From Pseudomonadota bacterium (GTDB lineage: Bacteria; Pseudomonadota; Alphaproteobacteria; UBA2136; JASBTF01), in the NCBI GenBank assembly GCA_030148545.1, contig JASBTF010000002.1:299218-363217 (forward strand): a DNA stretch of 64,000 nucleotides. Reading direction: 5' to 3'. Of this stretch, positions 16,653-25,796 are shown in pieces (positions within the stretch are counted from its first letter, which is position 1; every line of letters starts with the position of its first letter). Below the pieces are notes generated by a model. That model saw only the letters and a list, made by a program, of their open reading frames with translations. It searched no databases and was not told where the DNA came from. The position numbers and the translations under genes are program-made.

Positions 16653-18013
16653 TAGCCTTCATCAGCTATGGTTGTGTGTGGCGCGGGGGCAGGCTGTGCA
16701 AGCACCGCATCTAGCTGGCCAAAACCATCTGTAATGGTGCTATTTTCTTCTGGTGCTTGGCGCAAAAATGGGTCGAGCAAGTCTTGGTAATGAATCGCTG
16801 CATCCACGCTAGGGTCGCTACCACGAGCATAAGCGCCTAGACGAATCAGCTCAGCCATATCGTTAAATGTGGCCATGTGTTGGCGGGCAGTGTTCACCAG
16901 TACATTTTCTTGCTCAGAGTTACACTGTGGTACCATCCGCGATACGGATTTAAGCACATCAATTGCTGGAAAATGGCCACGCTCAGCTAGGGCACGGGTA
17001 AGAATAATGTGACCATCCACAATACCGCGCACGGCATCGGCTACGGGCTCATCCATATCGCCACCTTCTACCAGCACGGTAAATACAGCGGTAATGGTAC
17101 CTTGTTGCGCGGTGCCTGGGCCAGCACGTTCCAGCAGGCGCGGCAGCTCAGAGAAAACAGATGGGGTATAACCACGGGTGGTTGGTGGCTCACCAGCGCT
17201 AAGGCCAATTTCCCGCTGTGCCATGGCAAAACGAGTGACACTATCCATGAGTAGCAGCACATTTTTACCTTGGTTACGGAAATATTCCGCCGTGGCCATA
17301 GTGGTATAAGCGGCTTGGCGTCGTAGTAGAGCTGGTTGGTCACCAGTGGCTACAACTACAACCGATTTTTGTAGTCCCTCTGGGCCAAGTTGTTCATCAA
17401 TAAATTCACGTACTTCACGGCCACGTTCACCAATAAGGCCAATCACAATGACATCGGCGGTGGTGAACTTGGCCATCATTGCCAGCAGTACAGATTTACC
17501 AACACCAGAACCAGAGAAAATACCCATTCGCTGCCCTAAACATAGGGGGACAAAAGTATTTACAGTGCGCACACCCACATCTAGCTTTGCTCCAACCGCG
17601 GCGCGGGTGCTTGCTTCGGGCGGTGGTGCTTTTAGGGGGACTTCTGCTAAGGGTTCTTGTATGGGGCCGCCATTATCAAGCGGGTTGCCTAAGCCATCTA
17701 CCACGCGGCCTAGTAAATGTGGTCCTACCAATGTGGTGGCATGGTGGCTGAGTGGATAAACTTTACAGCCCGGGCCAATACCTTCTAGTGGAGCAAAAGC
17801 CATGAGCACTGCTGCATCACCATCAAAGCCAACAACTTCGGCCGGTACTTGGTTTTCATGACGATCTATAATGAGGCAGCGGCTGCCTAGTGCTGCATCT
17901 TCTAGCCCTCCAGCCTTAATACTAAGGCCATGAATACCCAGTACTTTACCAAAAGTACGCACACTTGGTACGCTGCTAATGGACCAGTTTAAGTTGGTAA
18001 AAACATCGGACAT
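16652..18013 (-). CDS. fliI: flagellum-specific export ATPase FliI
   Basis: Hexameric ATPase of flagellar type III export, related to the F1 beta subunit. 453 residues. Walker A is GIFSGSGVGKSVLL (about 168-181), Walker B is NVLLLMDSVTRFAMAQREIGLSAGEPPTTRGYTPSVF, followed by TAVFTVLVEGGDMDEPVAD and the C-terminal DGHIILTRALAERGHFPAIDVLKSVSRM. It is the first gene of a two-gene minus-strand unit with fliJ, separated from fliH (7 kb away). Confidence 0.97.
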   Translation of the reverse strand: MSDVFTNLNWSISSVPSVRTFGKVLGIHGLSIKAGGLEDAALGSRCLIIDRHENQVPAEVVGFDGDAAVLMAFAPLEGIGPGCKVYPLSHHATTLVGPHLLGRVVDGLGNPLDNGGPIQEPLAEVPLKAPPPEASTRAAVGAKLDVGVRTVNTFVPLCLGQRMGIFSGSGVGKSVLLAMMAKFTTADVIVIGLIGERGREVREFIDEQLGPEGLQKSVVVVATGDQPALLRRQAAYTTMATAEYFRNQGKNVLLLMDSVTRFAMAQREIGLSAGEPPTTRGYTPSVFSELPRLLERAGPGTAQQGTITAVFTVLVEGGDMDEPVADAVRGIVDGHIILTRALAERGHFPAIDVLKSVSRMVPQCNSEQENVLVNTARQHMATFNDMAELIRLGAYARGSDPSVDAAIHYQDLLDPFLRQAPEENSTITDGFGQLDAVLAQPAPAPHTTIADEG

Positions 18014-18128
18014 GTAAGCATTCTAACGCACATAGAGCATGTTAGCCTATAGCTTTATTGCTGCACTGGTGGGCAGTGTGTGCTCTAAGTTATTGCCAAA
18101 GCAGTTTTGTGCGCCTAGAATACCGACT

Positions 18129-18629
18129 ATGAACAATATGCCTGCACAACAAGAACAAGAAACAACTGCAGAAAGTGGCGTAATCCTCCAGCTGGTAACT
18201 TTCCAGCTCATGGGTGAGGTTTTTGGCCTACCAATTCTGAGTGTTCGTGAAATTATTCGCCTGACTGACATTACACCGGTGCCACAAGCACCACCATTCC
18301 TTGAGGGTGTGATTAACCTCCGTGGTCAAATTTTGCCTGTGGTAGATTTACGTAAGCGTTTTGGCCTATCTGGAAACGAGCATACATCCGATACCCGCGT
18401 GGTGATTGCTGAGGTAGGCAAACATTCTATTGGTCTGGTTGTAGATAGCGTAAGCCAAGTAAGCCGTGTACCTGAAAGCACAGTAGCACCGCCACCACCA
18501 TTGGTAGCTGGTGGTATTGGCGCGGAATACATTAAAGGTATCGCGCACCATAATGACCAAATGTTGATTTTGGTTGATCTAGACCGTGTGTTTAATCAGA
18601 ACGAGCTTGAATCTTTGAGTTCGATGTAA
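18129..18629 (+). CDS. cheW: chemotaxis coupling protein CheW
   Basis: Scaffold linking chemoreceptors to CheA. 166 residues from ATG 18129. The longer ORF from 18039 would add a hydrophobic 30-residue lead that is not typical of the family. The CheW domain has LVTFQLMGEVFGLPILSVREIIRLTDITPVPQAPPFLEGVINLRGQILPVVDLRKRFGL, RVVIAEVGKHSIGLVVDSVSQVSRVP and IKGIAHHNDQMLILVDLDRVF. No cheA, cheY or receptor gene accompanies it in the window. A terminator follows directly. Confidence 0.94.
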   Translation: MNNMPAQQEQETTAESGVILQLVTFQLMGEVFGLPILSVREIIRLTDITPVPQAPPFLEGVINLRGQILPVVDLRKRFGLSGNEHTSDTRVVIAEVGKHSIGLVVDSVSQVSRVPESTVAPPPPLVAGGIGAEYIKGIAHHNDQMLILVDLDRVFNQNELESLSSM

Positions 18630-18634
18630 TTTTC

Positions 18635-18674
18635 AAAAAAATGGGCATCAATTGCAGTTGATGCCCATTTTTTT
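18635..18674 (+). terminator. rho-independent terminator of cheW
   Basis: Stem ATGGGCATCAA / TTGATGCCCAT with A and T tracts on either side, just after the cheW stop. Confidence 0.95.
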
Positions 18675-18725
18675 GTGCCTGTGTATCCGCATATAGGGTT
18701 TTTTGGGATTGCTATCTTTAGCGCA

Positions 18726-18756
18726 ACAAAAAAAGCGCCGTGGCGCTTTTTTTTGT
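18726..18756 (-). terminator. rho-independent terminator of rpmE
   Basis: Hairpin AAAAAAAGCGCC-GT-GGCGCTTTTTTT. It can work on both strands and is placed just past the rpmE stop. Confidence 0.9.
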
Positions 18757-18771
18757 AAAATATAGTCGAAA

Positions 18772-18984
18772 CTATTTGCGTCCGTAACGCTTGTTGAACT
18801 TATCAACGCGACCTTCAGTATCCAGCATGCGGCGTTGGCCGGTGTAAGCTGGGTGAGATTTACTATCGATCTGAAGGGTCATTACATCACCTTCTTTACC
18901 CCATGTACTGCGGGTTTCAAACTCGGTGCCATCGGTCATTACCACCTTAATGGTGTGGTAATCTGGGTGGATTTCCTGTTTCAT
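18772..18984 (-). CDS. rpmE: 50S ribosomal protein L31
   Basis: 70 residues from [49 protein letters not shown]. The ORF track runs on upstream to 189 codons, but the family length, the KQEIHPDYH start and a GAGGAC ribosome site 7 nt upstream fix the start at 18984. It has no Cys pair, so this is the zinc-free form common in alphaproteobacteria. It is divergent from the motB cluster. Confidence 0.96.
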   Translation of the reverse strand: MKQEIHPDYHTIKVVMTDGTEFETRSTWGKEGDVMTLQIDSKSHPAYTGQRRMLDTEGRVDKFNKRYGRK

Positions 18985-19138
18985 AATTATGTCCTCAATC
19001 AAATTCTGTTGCGGCGCGGACAATAGGCGATATACAAAATGTGTGCAACCTTTTTCTTCACCTAGCTTATTACGTATTTTTTGCGTAAGGTGTATCCGCC
19101 CACAAATATAGTAATTAGTAGCAGTAATTAAGAGTTTT

Positions 19139-19864
19139 ATGAGCCAAGATCTCGGACCAGAACAGGCACCAGAAGCACCCGATATGGGTACAGTGGTGTT
19201 GATGCTGGGGTTATACCTCATCATTTTGGCATTTTTTATCTTGCTAAATGCAATTTCTGAGGTGTCACAAGAAAAAACCGAATTGGTGCAAGATAGTTTG
19301 GCGGAAGGGTTCTCGTTTACTGACCCGGTTGGAGAGGGCATTCAGCAAGACCCTATTGAGCAAACAGCCCAACCTATTTACGATGACTTTACCGAGGATG
19401 TACAAGGGATTTTGCGCGCACACTTTGTGCAGGAAGAGTACACGCTGCAGCAAGAGTCTGACTATATGAAAGTGATTTTTGAAGTAGAGCGCTTCTTTCA
19501 CCCTGGAGCAAATAAGCTTAAGGCAAATTTAGCATCATTTTTTGATGATATGGCAGTGAGCATGGCAAAAGACCGCCCAGGTACTTTTATGATTGCGCAG
19601 GTGATGATTCGGGCCACCCCTACCGATAATACACAATACGTACCTTATGACCCGGTAGAACTTGCAGGCCGCCGTGCTGCATTGTTTTTGCGGGCATTAC
19701 TAGAGCGTGGCGCGCCAAATACATATACGTCTGCCACAGCGGAGTTAAATAACATTAGCGAGCTTGTCATGAAGTTCCGTGTGGTGGAGGATGACCAAGC
19801 CAAAGAACTGCAAGATGCAGAGCAAAAATATCAAGAAACACATCCTCAACGGGGGGTGCAGTAA
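19139..19864 (+). CDS. MotB-like protein lacking the ion-binding Asp
   Basis: 241 residues. A single TM near the N-terminus aligns without gaps to that of the following MotB, but the Asp of MotB's TFADLVSLL is Gly here ([17 protein letters not shown]). A periplasmic OmpA-like region follows ([51 protein letters not shown]), with a charged tail. Without the carboxylate it should not conduct ions. It could pair with true MotB in the stator, or anchor the motor to peptidoglycan. It is first of a three-gene cluster, with 3 nt before motB. Confidence 0.8.
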   Translation: MSQDLGPEQAPEAPDMGTVVLMLGLYLIILAFFILLNAISEVSQEKTELVQDSLAEGFSFTDPVGEGIQQDPIEQTAQPIYDDFTEDVQGILRAHFVQEEYTLQQESDYMKVIFEVERFFHPGANKLKANLASFFDDMAVSMAKDRPGTFMIAQVMIRATPTDNTQYVPYDPVELAGRRAALFLRALLERGAPNTYTSATAELNNISELVMKFRVVEDDQAKELQDAEQKYQETHPQRGVQ

Positions 19865-19867
19865 GCC

Positions 19868-20584
19868 ATGGCTAAGAAGAAAAAATCTGTTGCACCACCA
19901 CAGCCAGAGCCACCTAACATGGCGTGGTTGCTTACCTTTGCTGATTTGGTAAGCTTGCTGATTACATTTTTTGTGTTGCTGTATTCCATGAAGCAAACAG
20001 ATTCGCAAAAGTGGGCGCTTATTAACGGCTCCTTCCAAGGGATTTTTGCAGTAGAAAAACCAGTGATTCAAGTACGGCCAGACCAGTTCCAAACGGTTGA
20101 GCGGGTGGATATTATTGCCTCAGACCCACTAAGCTATCTACGTGTGCTGATTGAGCAAACGGTGGATGAAAATACCCAATTGGCAGGCATTACGGTAACG
20201 CGTAATCGGGTGGAAGATACGTTGGTGATTAGCGTGCCATCTAATCTGTTGTTTGTAAGCAGTGGTTCTAACCTAAGCCGCAATGGTGAATACGCCATGA
20301 AAATGCTGATTGAACGCCTACGTAATATTGATAACCGGTTAGAAGTGGTCGCGCATACTGACCCGTTCCCAGTATCTAGTAAAACATACCCAACCAATTG
20401 GGAGCTGGGCATTAGCCGTGCTGTGGCAGTAGGTAAAATGTTAATGGACGCTGGTTTGCCAGGGCCAATACCATTTACAACATTTGCTGACACACGTTTT
20501 GAACTGGCAGACCCCAGTATGTCGCGTGCTGAAAAACTCCAGTATGCACGTCGGGTAGAAATTGTGGTATTTAACGAGAAATGA
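19868..20584 (+). CDS. motB: flagellar stator protein MotB
   Basis: 238 residues: a basic, Pro-rich cytoplasmic start (MAKKKKSVAPPQPEPPN), one TM with the essential Asp (WLLTFADLVSLLITFFVLLYSMKQ), a linker/plug region and a periplasmic OmpA-like peptidoglycan-binding domain (LFVSSGSNLSRNGEYAMKMLIERLRNIDNRLEVVAHTDPFPV...NWELGISRAVAVGKML). It should join MotA (encoded at 10146) in the stator. It overlaps the next gene by four bases (ATGA). Confidence 0.94.
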   Translation: MAKKKKSVAPPQPEPPNMAWLLTFADLVSLLITFFVLLYSMKQTDSQKWALINGSFQGIFAVEKPVIQVRPDQFQTVERVDIIASDPLSYLRVLIEQTVDENTQLAGITVTRNRVEDTLVISVPSNLLFVSSGSNLSRNGEYAMKMLIERLRNIDNRLEVVAHTDPFPVSSKTYPTNWELGISRAVAVGKMLMDAGLPGPIPFTTFADTRFELADPSMSRAEKLQYARRVEIVVFNEK

Positions 20585-23235
20585 TCACACGTTGCGCCAT
20601 TTTACTCGGTACCCTTATAGGGGGGTTTTTGCCTTTGAGTGCGCTGGCCGCAACGCTGAGCGCTAAAACAGCCGGCCAAAATGTACATTTGGAGCTCACA
20701 CCAGCAGCAGCCGGTGTCTTAGCATTTACCGATGAGCAAAGCTTGTGGGTTGTTTCGGCCGAATCGGCTTTGCAGGTTAGTGTAAGTGCAGCGCAGCAGG
20801 CAGCTTTAGGCGTTACTGGGCTTAATCAGTTGAGTGGTAATGCTGTAGGTGCACGGCTATTTTTCTTAGAGCCAACACAGTTTACTGCCAAGTGGCAGGG
20901 CAATGCTTTACAGCTCATACCAAGCGATAAAAACCAGCCGCTGCCTAATGGTCGTTTTAGTGTTATTGCTACTGCCGAAGGGGTGCGCATTACGGGCCGT
21001 AGCGGTCGCCGTACATTGCGCCAAGTGACAGATAAAAGCAGCGATCAATCTATTGCTTTTGATGTGGCAACACAGCCAGAAAGCTCGCCGTTTAGTGGGC
21101 GTATTGGTTCTGTTCAGCTTATGCCAACATTGGCTGGTATGGCTTTTACCAATGCTGGAGATGCAGCACTGGCTGTTGCCAAACAGGGCGAAAGTTATGT
21201 GATTGCCCATAGCAATGGCAAGCAAGAGATACAAATTGATATTGCGGCGCAATCAGCCCCGGCAGCAGTTGCCGCAGCTGAGCCTGTAAGTGTGAGTGCT
21301 AACCCACTACTAAGCGTAAGCCGTACCGAGCAGTATGATTTAGCAAAACAATCTATCACCGATGCTTTGAGCCTGATTAACCGTATTCCAGTACGTGAGC
21401 TTATTCCACCAGCTGCATTAGCACGTGCGTTGGTTAGTGGCGATGTTTCGGAGAGCTCGCCCTATACCGAGTTAGACCTTGGCACAGCTTTGGCAGCAAA
21501 CCAGGCGCTTATTCCAAGTATGCGGGTGACGCCAGCGGGCTACCACCACCACCGTGCTCGTATTATGACGCAGCTGGCAGAAGCACAAAACGCCGCGCAG
21601 GAAATTGTAGCGCAGCGTCGTTTGGTGGAGCTGGCACTTATTTACCAGCGCCCAGAAGAAGCTTTGGGCCAAATTGGTTTGCTACCAACGCGCCCTAATG
21701 GCACGCCGGTACAAAGTAACGACCGTGTTTTAAAAGCAGTGGCGTTGCTGGCTGTTAACCGTGCGGAGGAGGCTTTGCCACTACTGCAAGAAATAGGCGC
21801 ACCAGCCGAACACCGTTTGTTGTGGATGGCGGTAGCCTTTAGCCAACTTGAGCAAGATTTAAATGAAGCTCTGGGTGTGTTTACACAGCTTGCTAATACA
21901 GCGGATAGTTACCCTTTATGGTTACGTAATATTGTGTGGATTAACCACGGGCATGTGGCGCGTAAACTCGGGAACGTGGCAGCGCTGGAGCGCGCGCTAG
22001 ATGGCTTTGCCAGCTACCCAGATTTTAAACCACCGCTGGACTATACGTATCTTGAAGCACAGTTATCACGCTTGAAAAAGCAGGAGAATAAAGCCGTACG
22101 CTTATTAGCCGAGGTTGCCGACCAAGAGGGTAATGCATTGGCTTACCAAGCTAAGTATGAGTTTATTAAAATTTTGTTAAAACGTGGTGAGCTAGGCGAA
22201 ACACAAGCCATTAGCTTTTTGGAAGATTTGCGTTTTCTGTGGCGTGGTAGCGATTTAGAAGCCGCCATTTTGCTTGATTTAGGCCAGTTATATGTGCGTA
22301 AAAATAATGCGCGTAAAGCGCTAGAGCGCTGGAAAATGCTGACCACATATTTCCCTAATCACCCTGCAGCACCACGGGTAACCAAGCAGATGACCGATAC
22401 TTTCCTCAGTGTGTTTGACCCTGCAAATCTACACAATATGGATGAATTGGGTATTCTCGGTATTTACTTTGATTTCCGTGAGCTGACACCACCAGGCCGT
22501 GCTGGGGACGAGGTGGCACAAGATGTCGCTCGGCGCTTGCGAGAGCTAGGCTTGTTTGACCGCGCTGCACGTATTTTGAAGGATCAAATCCGTTACCGGG
22601 TAAAAGACCCTCGTGAAAAAGGTGAGCTTGGGCTGCTACTTGCTGAGATTAACCGCCTTAATTTTAAACCACAGGCTGGGCTATCTGCCTTGCGCCAAAC
22701 CGATAACTTATTGCTGTCACCAATATTACTAGAACAACGTGAGCTGGAGCGTGTGCGACTGCTCATGTCGCTCGACCAACCATTAAAGGCCGTAGATACA
22801 TTGCTACGTATTGATGAAGGGACTCAAGAACGGTTGTTACAAGCACGTGAGCTGGCGTGGTTTATGGAAGATGACCAAAACATGCTGCTGCTGCCATTGC
22901 CATATGATCCTTCTATTTTAACCCTTAAGCAGCACGCTTTAGCGCTGAGTAATCAGGGTGGTCGTGTTGCGTTGGAGAGCTTTATTCGTGGCCACCAAAA
23001 AACATTACAACAAGAAGGTGCAGGCATTGAAATGGGCCTGCTGACTGCATTTAATGGTGCGGTTAGCCCAACCATGCCATTAACAGGTACAAACGATGCT
23101 ATTAAACAAATAGCCATGGATATGACAGCCGCTAACCAGTTTACTGAGGATTACCGTAAGTTCCGCAAAGTACGTGAGCGCGAACGTCGCCGCCGTGCTG
23201 TTTATGGAGCTATTCAACGCTCACGAGGGAACTAG
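20581..23235 (+). CDS. large periplasmic repeat protein coupled to motB
   Basis: 884 residues. The signal peptide is MITRCAILLGTLIGGFLPLSALA. The first 220 or so residues look beta-rich, and the remainder is an alpha-helical solenoid with TPR-like pairs (LVELALIYQRPEEALGQIGLLP, VLKAVALLAVNRAEEALPLLQEIG, ILLDLGQLYVRKNNARKALERWKMLTTYFPNHPAA). The C-terminus is very basic (KVRERERRRRAVYGAIQRSR). Four-base overlap with motB implies joint translation. It is a candidate periplasmic stator or motor scaffold, analogous in role to rhizobial MotC, though I cannot show sequence kinship. Confidence 0.75.
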   Translation: MITRCAILLGTLIGGFLPLSALAATLSAKTAGQNVHLELTPAAAGVLAFTDEQSLWVVSAESALQVSVSAAQQAALGVTGLNQLSGNAVGARLFFLEPTQFTAKWQGNALQLIPSDKNQPLPNGRFSVIATAEGVRITGRSGRRTLRQVTDKSSDQSIAFDVATQPESSPFSGRIGSVQLMPTLAGMAFTNAGDAALAVAKQGESYVIAHSNGKQEIQIDIAAQSAPAAVAAAEPVSVSANPLLSVSRTEQYDLAKQSITDALSLINRIPVRELIPPAALARALVSGDVSESSPYTELDLGTALAANQALIPSMRVTPAGYHHHRARIMTQLAEAQNAAQEIVAQRRLVELALIYQRPEEALGQIGLLPTRPNGTPVQSNDRVLKAVALLAVNRAEEALPLLQEIGAPAEHRLLWMAVAFSQLEQDLNEALGVFTQLANTADSYPLWLRNIVWINHGHVARKLGNVAALERALDGFASYPDFKPPLDYTYLEAQLSRLKKQENKAVRLLAEVADQEGNALAYQAKYEFIKILLKRGELGETQAISFLEDLRFLWRGSDLEAAILLDLGQLYVRKNNARKALERWKMLTTYFPNHPAAPRVTKQMTDTFLSVFDPANLHNMDELGILGIYFDFRELTPPGRAGDEVAQDVARRLRELGLFDRAARILKDQIRYRVKDPREKGELGLLLAEINRLNFKPQAGLSALRQTDNLLLSPILLEQRELERVRLLMSLDQPLKAVDTLLRIDEGTQERLLQARELAWFMEDDQNMLLLPLPYDPSILTLKQHALALSNQGGRVALESFIRGHQKTLQQEGAGIEMGLLTAFNGAVSPTMPLTGTNDAIKQIAMDMTAANQFTEDYRKFRKVRERERRRRAVYGAIQRSRGN

Positions 23236-23257
23236 AGGGAACACGAACAGCATCAAC

Positions 23258-23284
23258 AAAAAACCGCCCACTGGGCGGTTTTTA
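23258..23284 (+). terminator. rho-independent terminator of the motB cluster
   Basis: AAAAAACCGCCCA / TGGGCGGTTTTT hairpin shortly after the large gene's stop. Its symmetry allows use by rpmB from the other strand. Confidence 0.92.
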
Positions 23285-23306
23285 GATCATCATAGTCTGG
23301 GACTAA

Positions 23307-23621
23307 TTACTTAGCAGCTTCTGCAGCTTTAGCTTCAGCACGCTTGTGAATCACTTTGCGTACGCGTAGAGCGTTAGCGCTAAAGGTTTCAGTTTTACGT
23401 GGCTTCCAGTTCAGCATAAAGCCATCAATGCCGTGGTATTTGTCGATAGTGCGCATTGCAGCGTTGGTTACACGCAGCGCAATGTTCATACCCAGCACAT
23501 CGCTGTAGAATTTCTTGTTTTGCAGGTTTGGCAAAAAGCGGCGCTTGGTGCGATTGTTCGCGTGGGAAACATTGTTACCCACTTGTGCGCGTTTACCGGT
23601 AATTTCACATACGCGTGCCAT
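23307..23621 (-). CDS. rpmB: 50S ribosomal protein L28
   Basis: 104 residues beginning MARVCEITGKRAQVGNNVSHANNRTKRRFLPNLQNKKFYSDVLG, the standard L28 opening. A typical alphaproteobacterial middle follows (ALRVTNAAMRTIDKYHGIDGFML), with an Ala/Lys tail. No Cys pair beyond the single N-terminal Cys. The upstream neighbour is not rpmG. Confidence 0.97.
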   Translation of the reverse strand: MARVCEITGKRAQVGNNVSHANNRTKRRFLPNLQNKKFYSDVLGMNIALRVTNAAMRTIDKYHGIDGFMLNWKPRKTETFSANALRVRKVIHKRAEAKAAEAAK

Positions 23622-23735
23622 TAGTCTGTTCTCTTACTTCTCGTTATAAATTTCGTATTGGAGGCCTCATGTACGCAATTTTGCCGGGTGTGTCAATATT
23701 TAAATTAAGATTTGTATAAATCGTGACCCGTTATT

Positions 23736-23915
23736 CGCCATCCCAAGGTCGAGGAGCGACTTGGTTGGCGCGGGTGACCGAGCTGGTATGGCAAAGCCAT
23801 GAAAAAGGATTAAGTATCCTTTTTAAGCAAGTGTCCCGAAGACTGACCTTTAGGTCATGTCGCAGGAGGGTGCTCCCTGGCAGCAAGTGGCGGCTTTGCC
23901 GACCACGCCGCTGTA
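23736..23915 (+). repeat. family-1 hairpin element, enlarged copy B
   Basis: Begins and ends like the other copies (CGCCATCCC..., ...GGCGGCTTTGCCGACCACGCCGCTGTA) but is about 180 nt long. The extra part holds further hairpins: ATGGC-aaa-GCCAT, AAAAAGGAT-taagt-ATCCTTTTT, TGACCT-tt-AGGTCA and GGAG-ggtg-CTCC. It ends 11 nt from the stop of the PAP2 gene. Confidence 0.8.
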
Positions 23916-23926
23916 TAGAGATACTT

Positions 23927-24964
23927 TTAATATCGCACGGTAAGCCAGCCATCGCGCTGACCAACAACTTCTGGCGGTACGGTGGGGCTCAGTAAGTTTC
24001 GCCCTTCAGGCAACGCCACGCCCACATTGCGTGGCAATGCCACTTGTGCCGCACAGTTAATGCTGTGGAAAATACCTTTCCATTGGGTAAGGCTCAGTGT
24101 GTCATTGGCAAACTGTAGCTGCATGTTACTTACCGGGGCGCCGTAGGCTTCTAGCTCAACACGTACGGCTAAGTCATCGGCACGGCCTACTTCAATAGTC
24201 TCGCAAGGTAAATCTAGGCGTAGGCGCGTAATGGCCGTATCAGGTTGCCAAAACAGGTTGGTACGAAAATCATTAAAGCCAATCAAAGCGCTTACTGCCA
24301 CCAGCATAAACCCGCCAGTAACATAAGTTGGTACATCGGTATCGTGTTTAATCCAGCGGGTGAGCAACCCTGCAGGCACCAACGTAAACAGTAATGATCC
24401 TATAATATCACTTAAGTAATGGGCACCCAGCGTCATACGCGCAAAGCCCACGCCAAAGCCAGCACTAAGCCCTACGCCTAAAAAGATCCATGCCAAAGGT
24501 TTGCGACGGTTCAGTACAAAAAACGGTACCGCAAAAATAAACCCAATCACCGCGTGCCCACTAGGAAAGCTATTACCATCAATTTGGGCGCTATATTGTT
24601 GTGTGGGTACTTCCTCCAGCAGCACGGTTTGGCGTGGGCGCGGGCGGTCAATAACTTCTTTAACAATAACTTGGTTCATAAGCCCGCCACCAATAATGAG
24701 CGCTACCAACCAAATAGCAGCCATTTGGCGTAGGGTGGGGAACCGTTTGTGCACCCACGGCAACATGAGAAAGATAATGGCTGCAAGGCTAACATACAAC
24801 GCTGGGTAAATGCTCCACTGGCGCATCCACCAGGCCCATGGTGCATCTTGGCTTACAACTTTTTTGGCAAGCCAAGCATCGGCACCGCTGAGCCATAACA
24901 CAGCAATAAGTGCAATTAAAACAAAGCTATAAAACAAAGCAGGGCGCTGGCTAATAAAATTCAT
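23927..24964 (-). CDS. PAP2-family membrane phosphatase with extra C-terminal domain
   Basis: 345 residues, about six TM helices. The three motifs of the PAP2 acid phosphatase superfamily are present: KEVIDRPRP (about 101-109), PSGH (about 134-137) and RMTLGAHYLSD (about 175-185). They would place the active site on the periplasmic face, acting on a lipid phosphate such as undecaprenyl diphosphate or lipid A. A further stretch of about 110 residues after the last helices looks like a small periplasmic beta domain and is not part of the basic family. It is near an ArnT-type transferase, which suggests envelope lipid modification. Confidence 0.88.
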   Translation of the reverse strand: MNFISQRPALFYSFVLIALIAVLWLSGADAWLAKKVVSQDAPWAWWMRQWSIYPALYVSLAAIIFLMLPWVHKRFPTLRQMAAIWLVALIIGGGLMNQVIVKEVIDRPRPRQTVLLEEVPTQQYSAQIDGNSFPSGHAVIGFIFAVPFFVLNRRKPLAWIFLGVGLSAGFGVGFARMTLGAHYLSDIIGSLLFTLVPAGLLTRWIKHDTDVPTYVTGGFMLVAVSALIGFNDFRTNLFWQPDTAITRLRLDLPCETIEVGRADDLAVRVELEAYGAPVSNMQLQFANDTLSLTQWKGIFHSINCAAQVALPRNVGVALPEGRNLLSPTVPPEVVGQRDGWLTVRY

Positions 24965-24980
24965 GAGGCTACTGTACCCA

Positions 24981-25015
24981 AAAAATAATGACCCGTCAGC
25001 ACAGAACGGGTCATT
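24981..25015 (-). terminator. minus-strand terminator after the 230-aa gene
   Basis: Stem AATGACCCGT / ACGGGTCATT. On the minus strand it is followed by TATTTTTTGGG. It lies between two minus-strand genes and separates their transcripts. Confidence 0.85.
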
Positions 25016-25029
25016 GAGATAAGTTAAAC

Positions 25030-25722
25030 TTAAGCACTGCTCGGCTTACCATGCAACATGCGCGCGGCAAGGGCATAACGCAGTACCAAGTGCATGTGCC
25101 GTTTAATTTGAGAATCATGCTGCACGGGAGCAAGATGGTGTTGTACTGACACAGCCTGCATCTTACGCACTCCTGCTGTTACCGCATTGGCATAGTCAGG
25201 CAGTGTGCGCTTCCAGTTGAATTCAGCATTACAATTACGACCAATGAAAATATCCATTGCGGTAATGATATGCTCCCATACTGTCTCAAAGTTTACAGGT
25301 TGAGTGATAAGCTCATGCTTGGGCTCGCCGAGAACAATTTTTTTGGGAATAGATGGGTGAATTTTTTTACCATCCTCATGTTCATCATGCTCAAAAAACA
25401 TTAGCCCGTAGTTCATGAATGCATGAATAATGACAGCTGAAGCTTCGGTTAAAAAGCGCAGTGAGCTATCTTGGTTTTTATCAATATTTTCTGCAGCTTG
25501 GTTTTGCAACTCATCGAGCTTCAGTACATAGTGGGGAAGTCTCCATATATTGCCGCGCGCCTGTTCCGTTTTACTGAGGCGATCTAAATGCGTCAAAATA
25601 TGAGGGAGGATGCTATCCAATGGGTAGCAAATACCTTGAGGGAGGGGTTCTTGTGCTGTGGTTGTTGCACAGCGTGTATCAAGCGCGTGAACGCGCTCGG
25701 CAAATTCTTCAGGAATCGTCAT
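25030..25722 (-). CDS. uncharacterised 230-residue protein
   Basis: No family recognised. It is soluble in appearance and mainly helical, rich in His (EHDEHEDGKKIHP, VQHHLAPVQHDSQIKRHMHLVLRYALAARML). No signal peptide. The ribosome site AGGAG lies just before the ATG. It has its own terminator and is divergent from the glycosyltransferase gene, so it may be a separate unit. Confidence 0.75.
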   Translation of the reverse strand: MTIPEEFAERVHALDTRCATTTAQEPLPQGICYPLDSILPHILTHLDRLSKTEQARGNIWRLPHYVLKLDELQNQAAENIDKNQDSSLRFLTEASAVIIHAFMNYGLMFFEHDEHEDGKKIHPSIPKKIVLGEPKHELITQPVNFETVWEHIITAMDIFIGRNCNAEFNWKRTLPDYANAVTAGVRKMQAVSVQHHLAPVQHDSQIKRHMHLVLRYALAARMLHGKPSSA

Positions 25723-25796
25723 AGGAGATTACTCCGTAAAAGTGTTGGAACAACAAAAAATTTTCGGATGCGTCTAAAATTTGTTAAAGGTATTAC

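Noticed and set aside
18985-19341. N-terminal extension of the rpmE ORF in the track
   Set aside because: L31 is 70 residues with a fixed KQEIHPDYH start and a ribosome site at that point; the extension overlaps the divergent MotB-like gene.
23723-23995. 90-codon ORF through repeat copy B
   Set aside because: Coincides with the hairpin element and reads into the PAP2 3' end.
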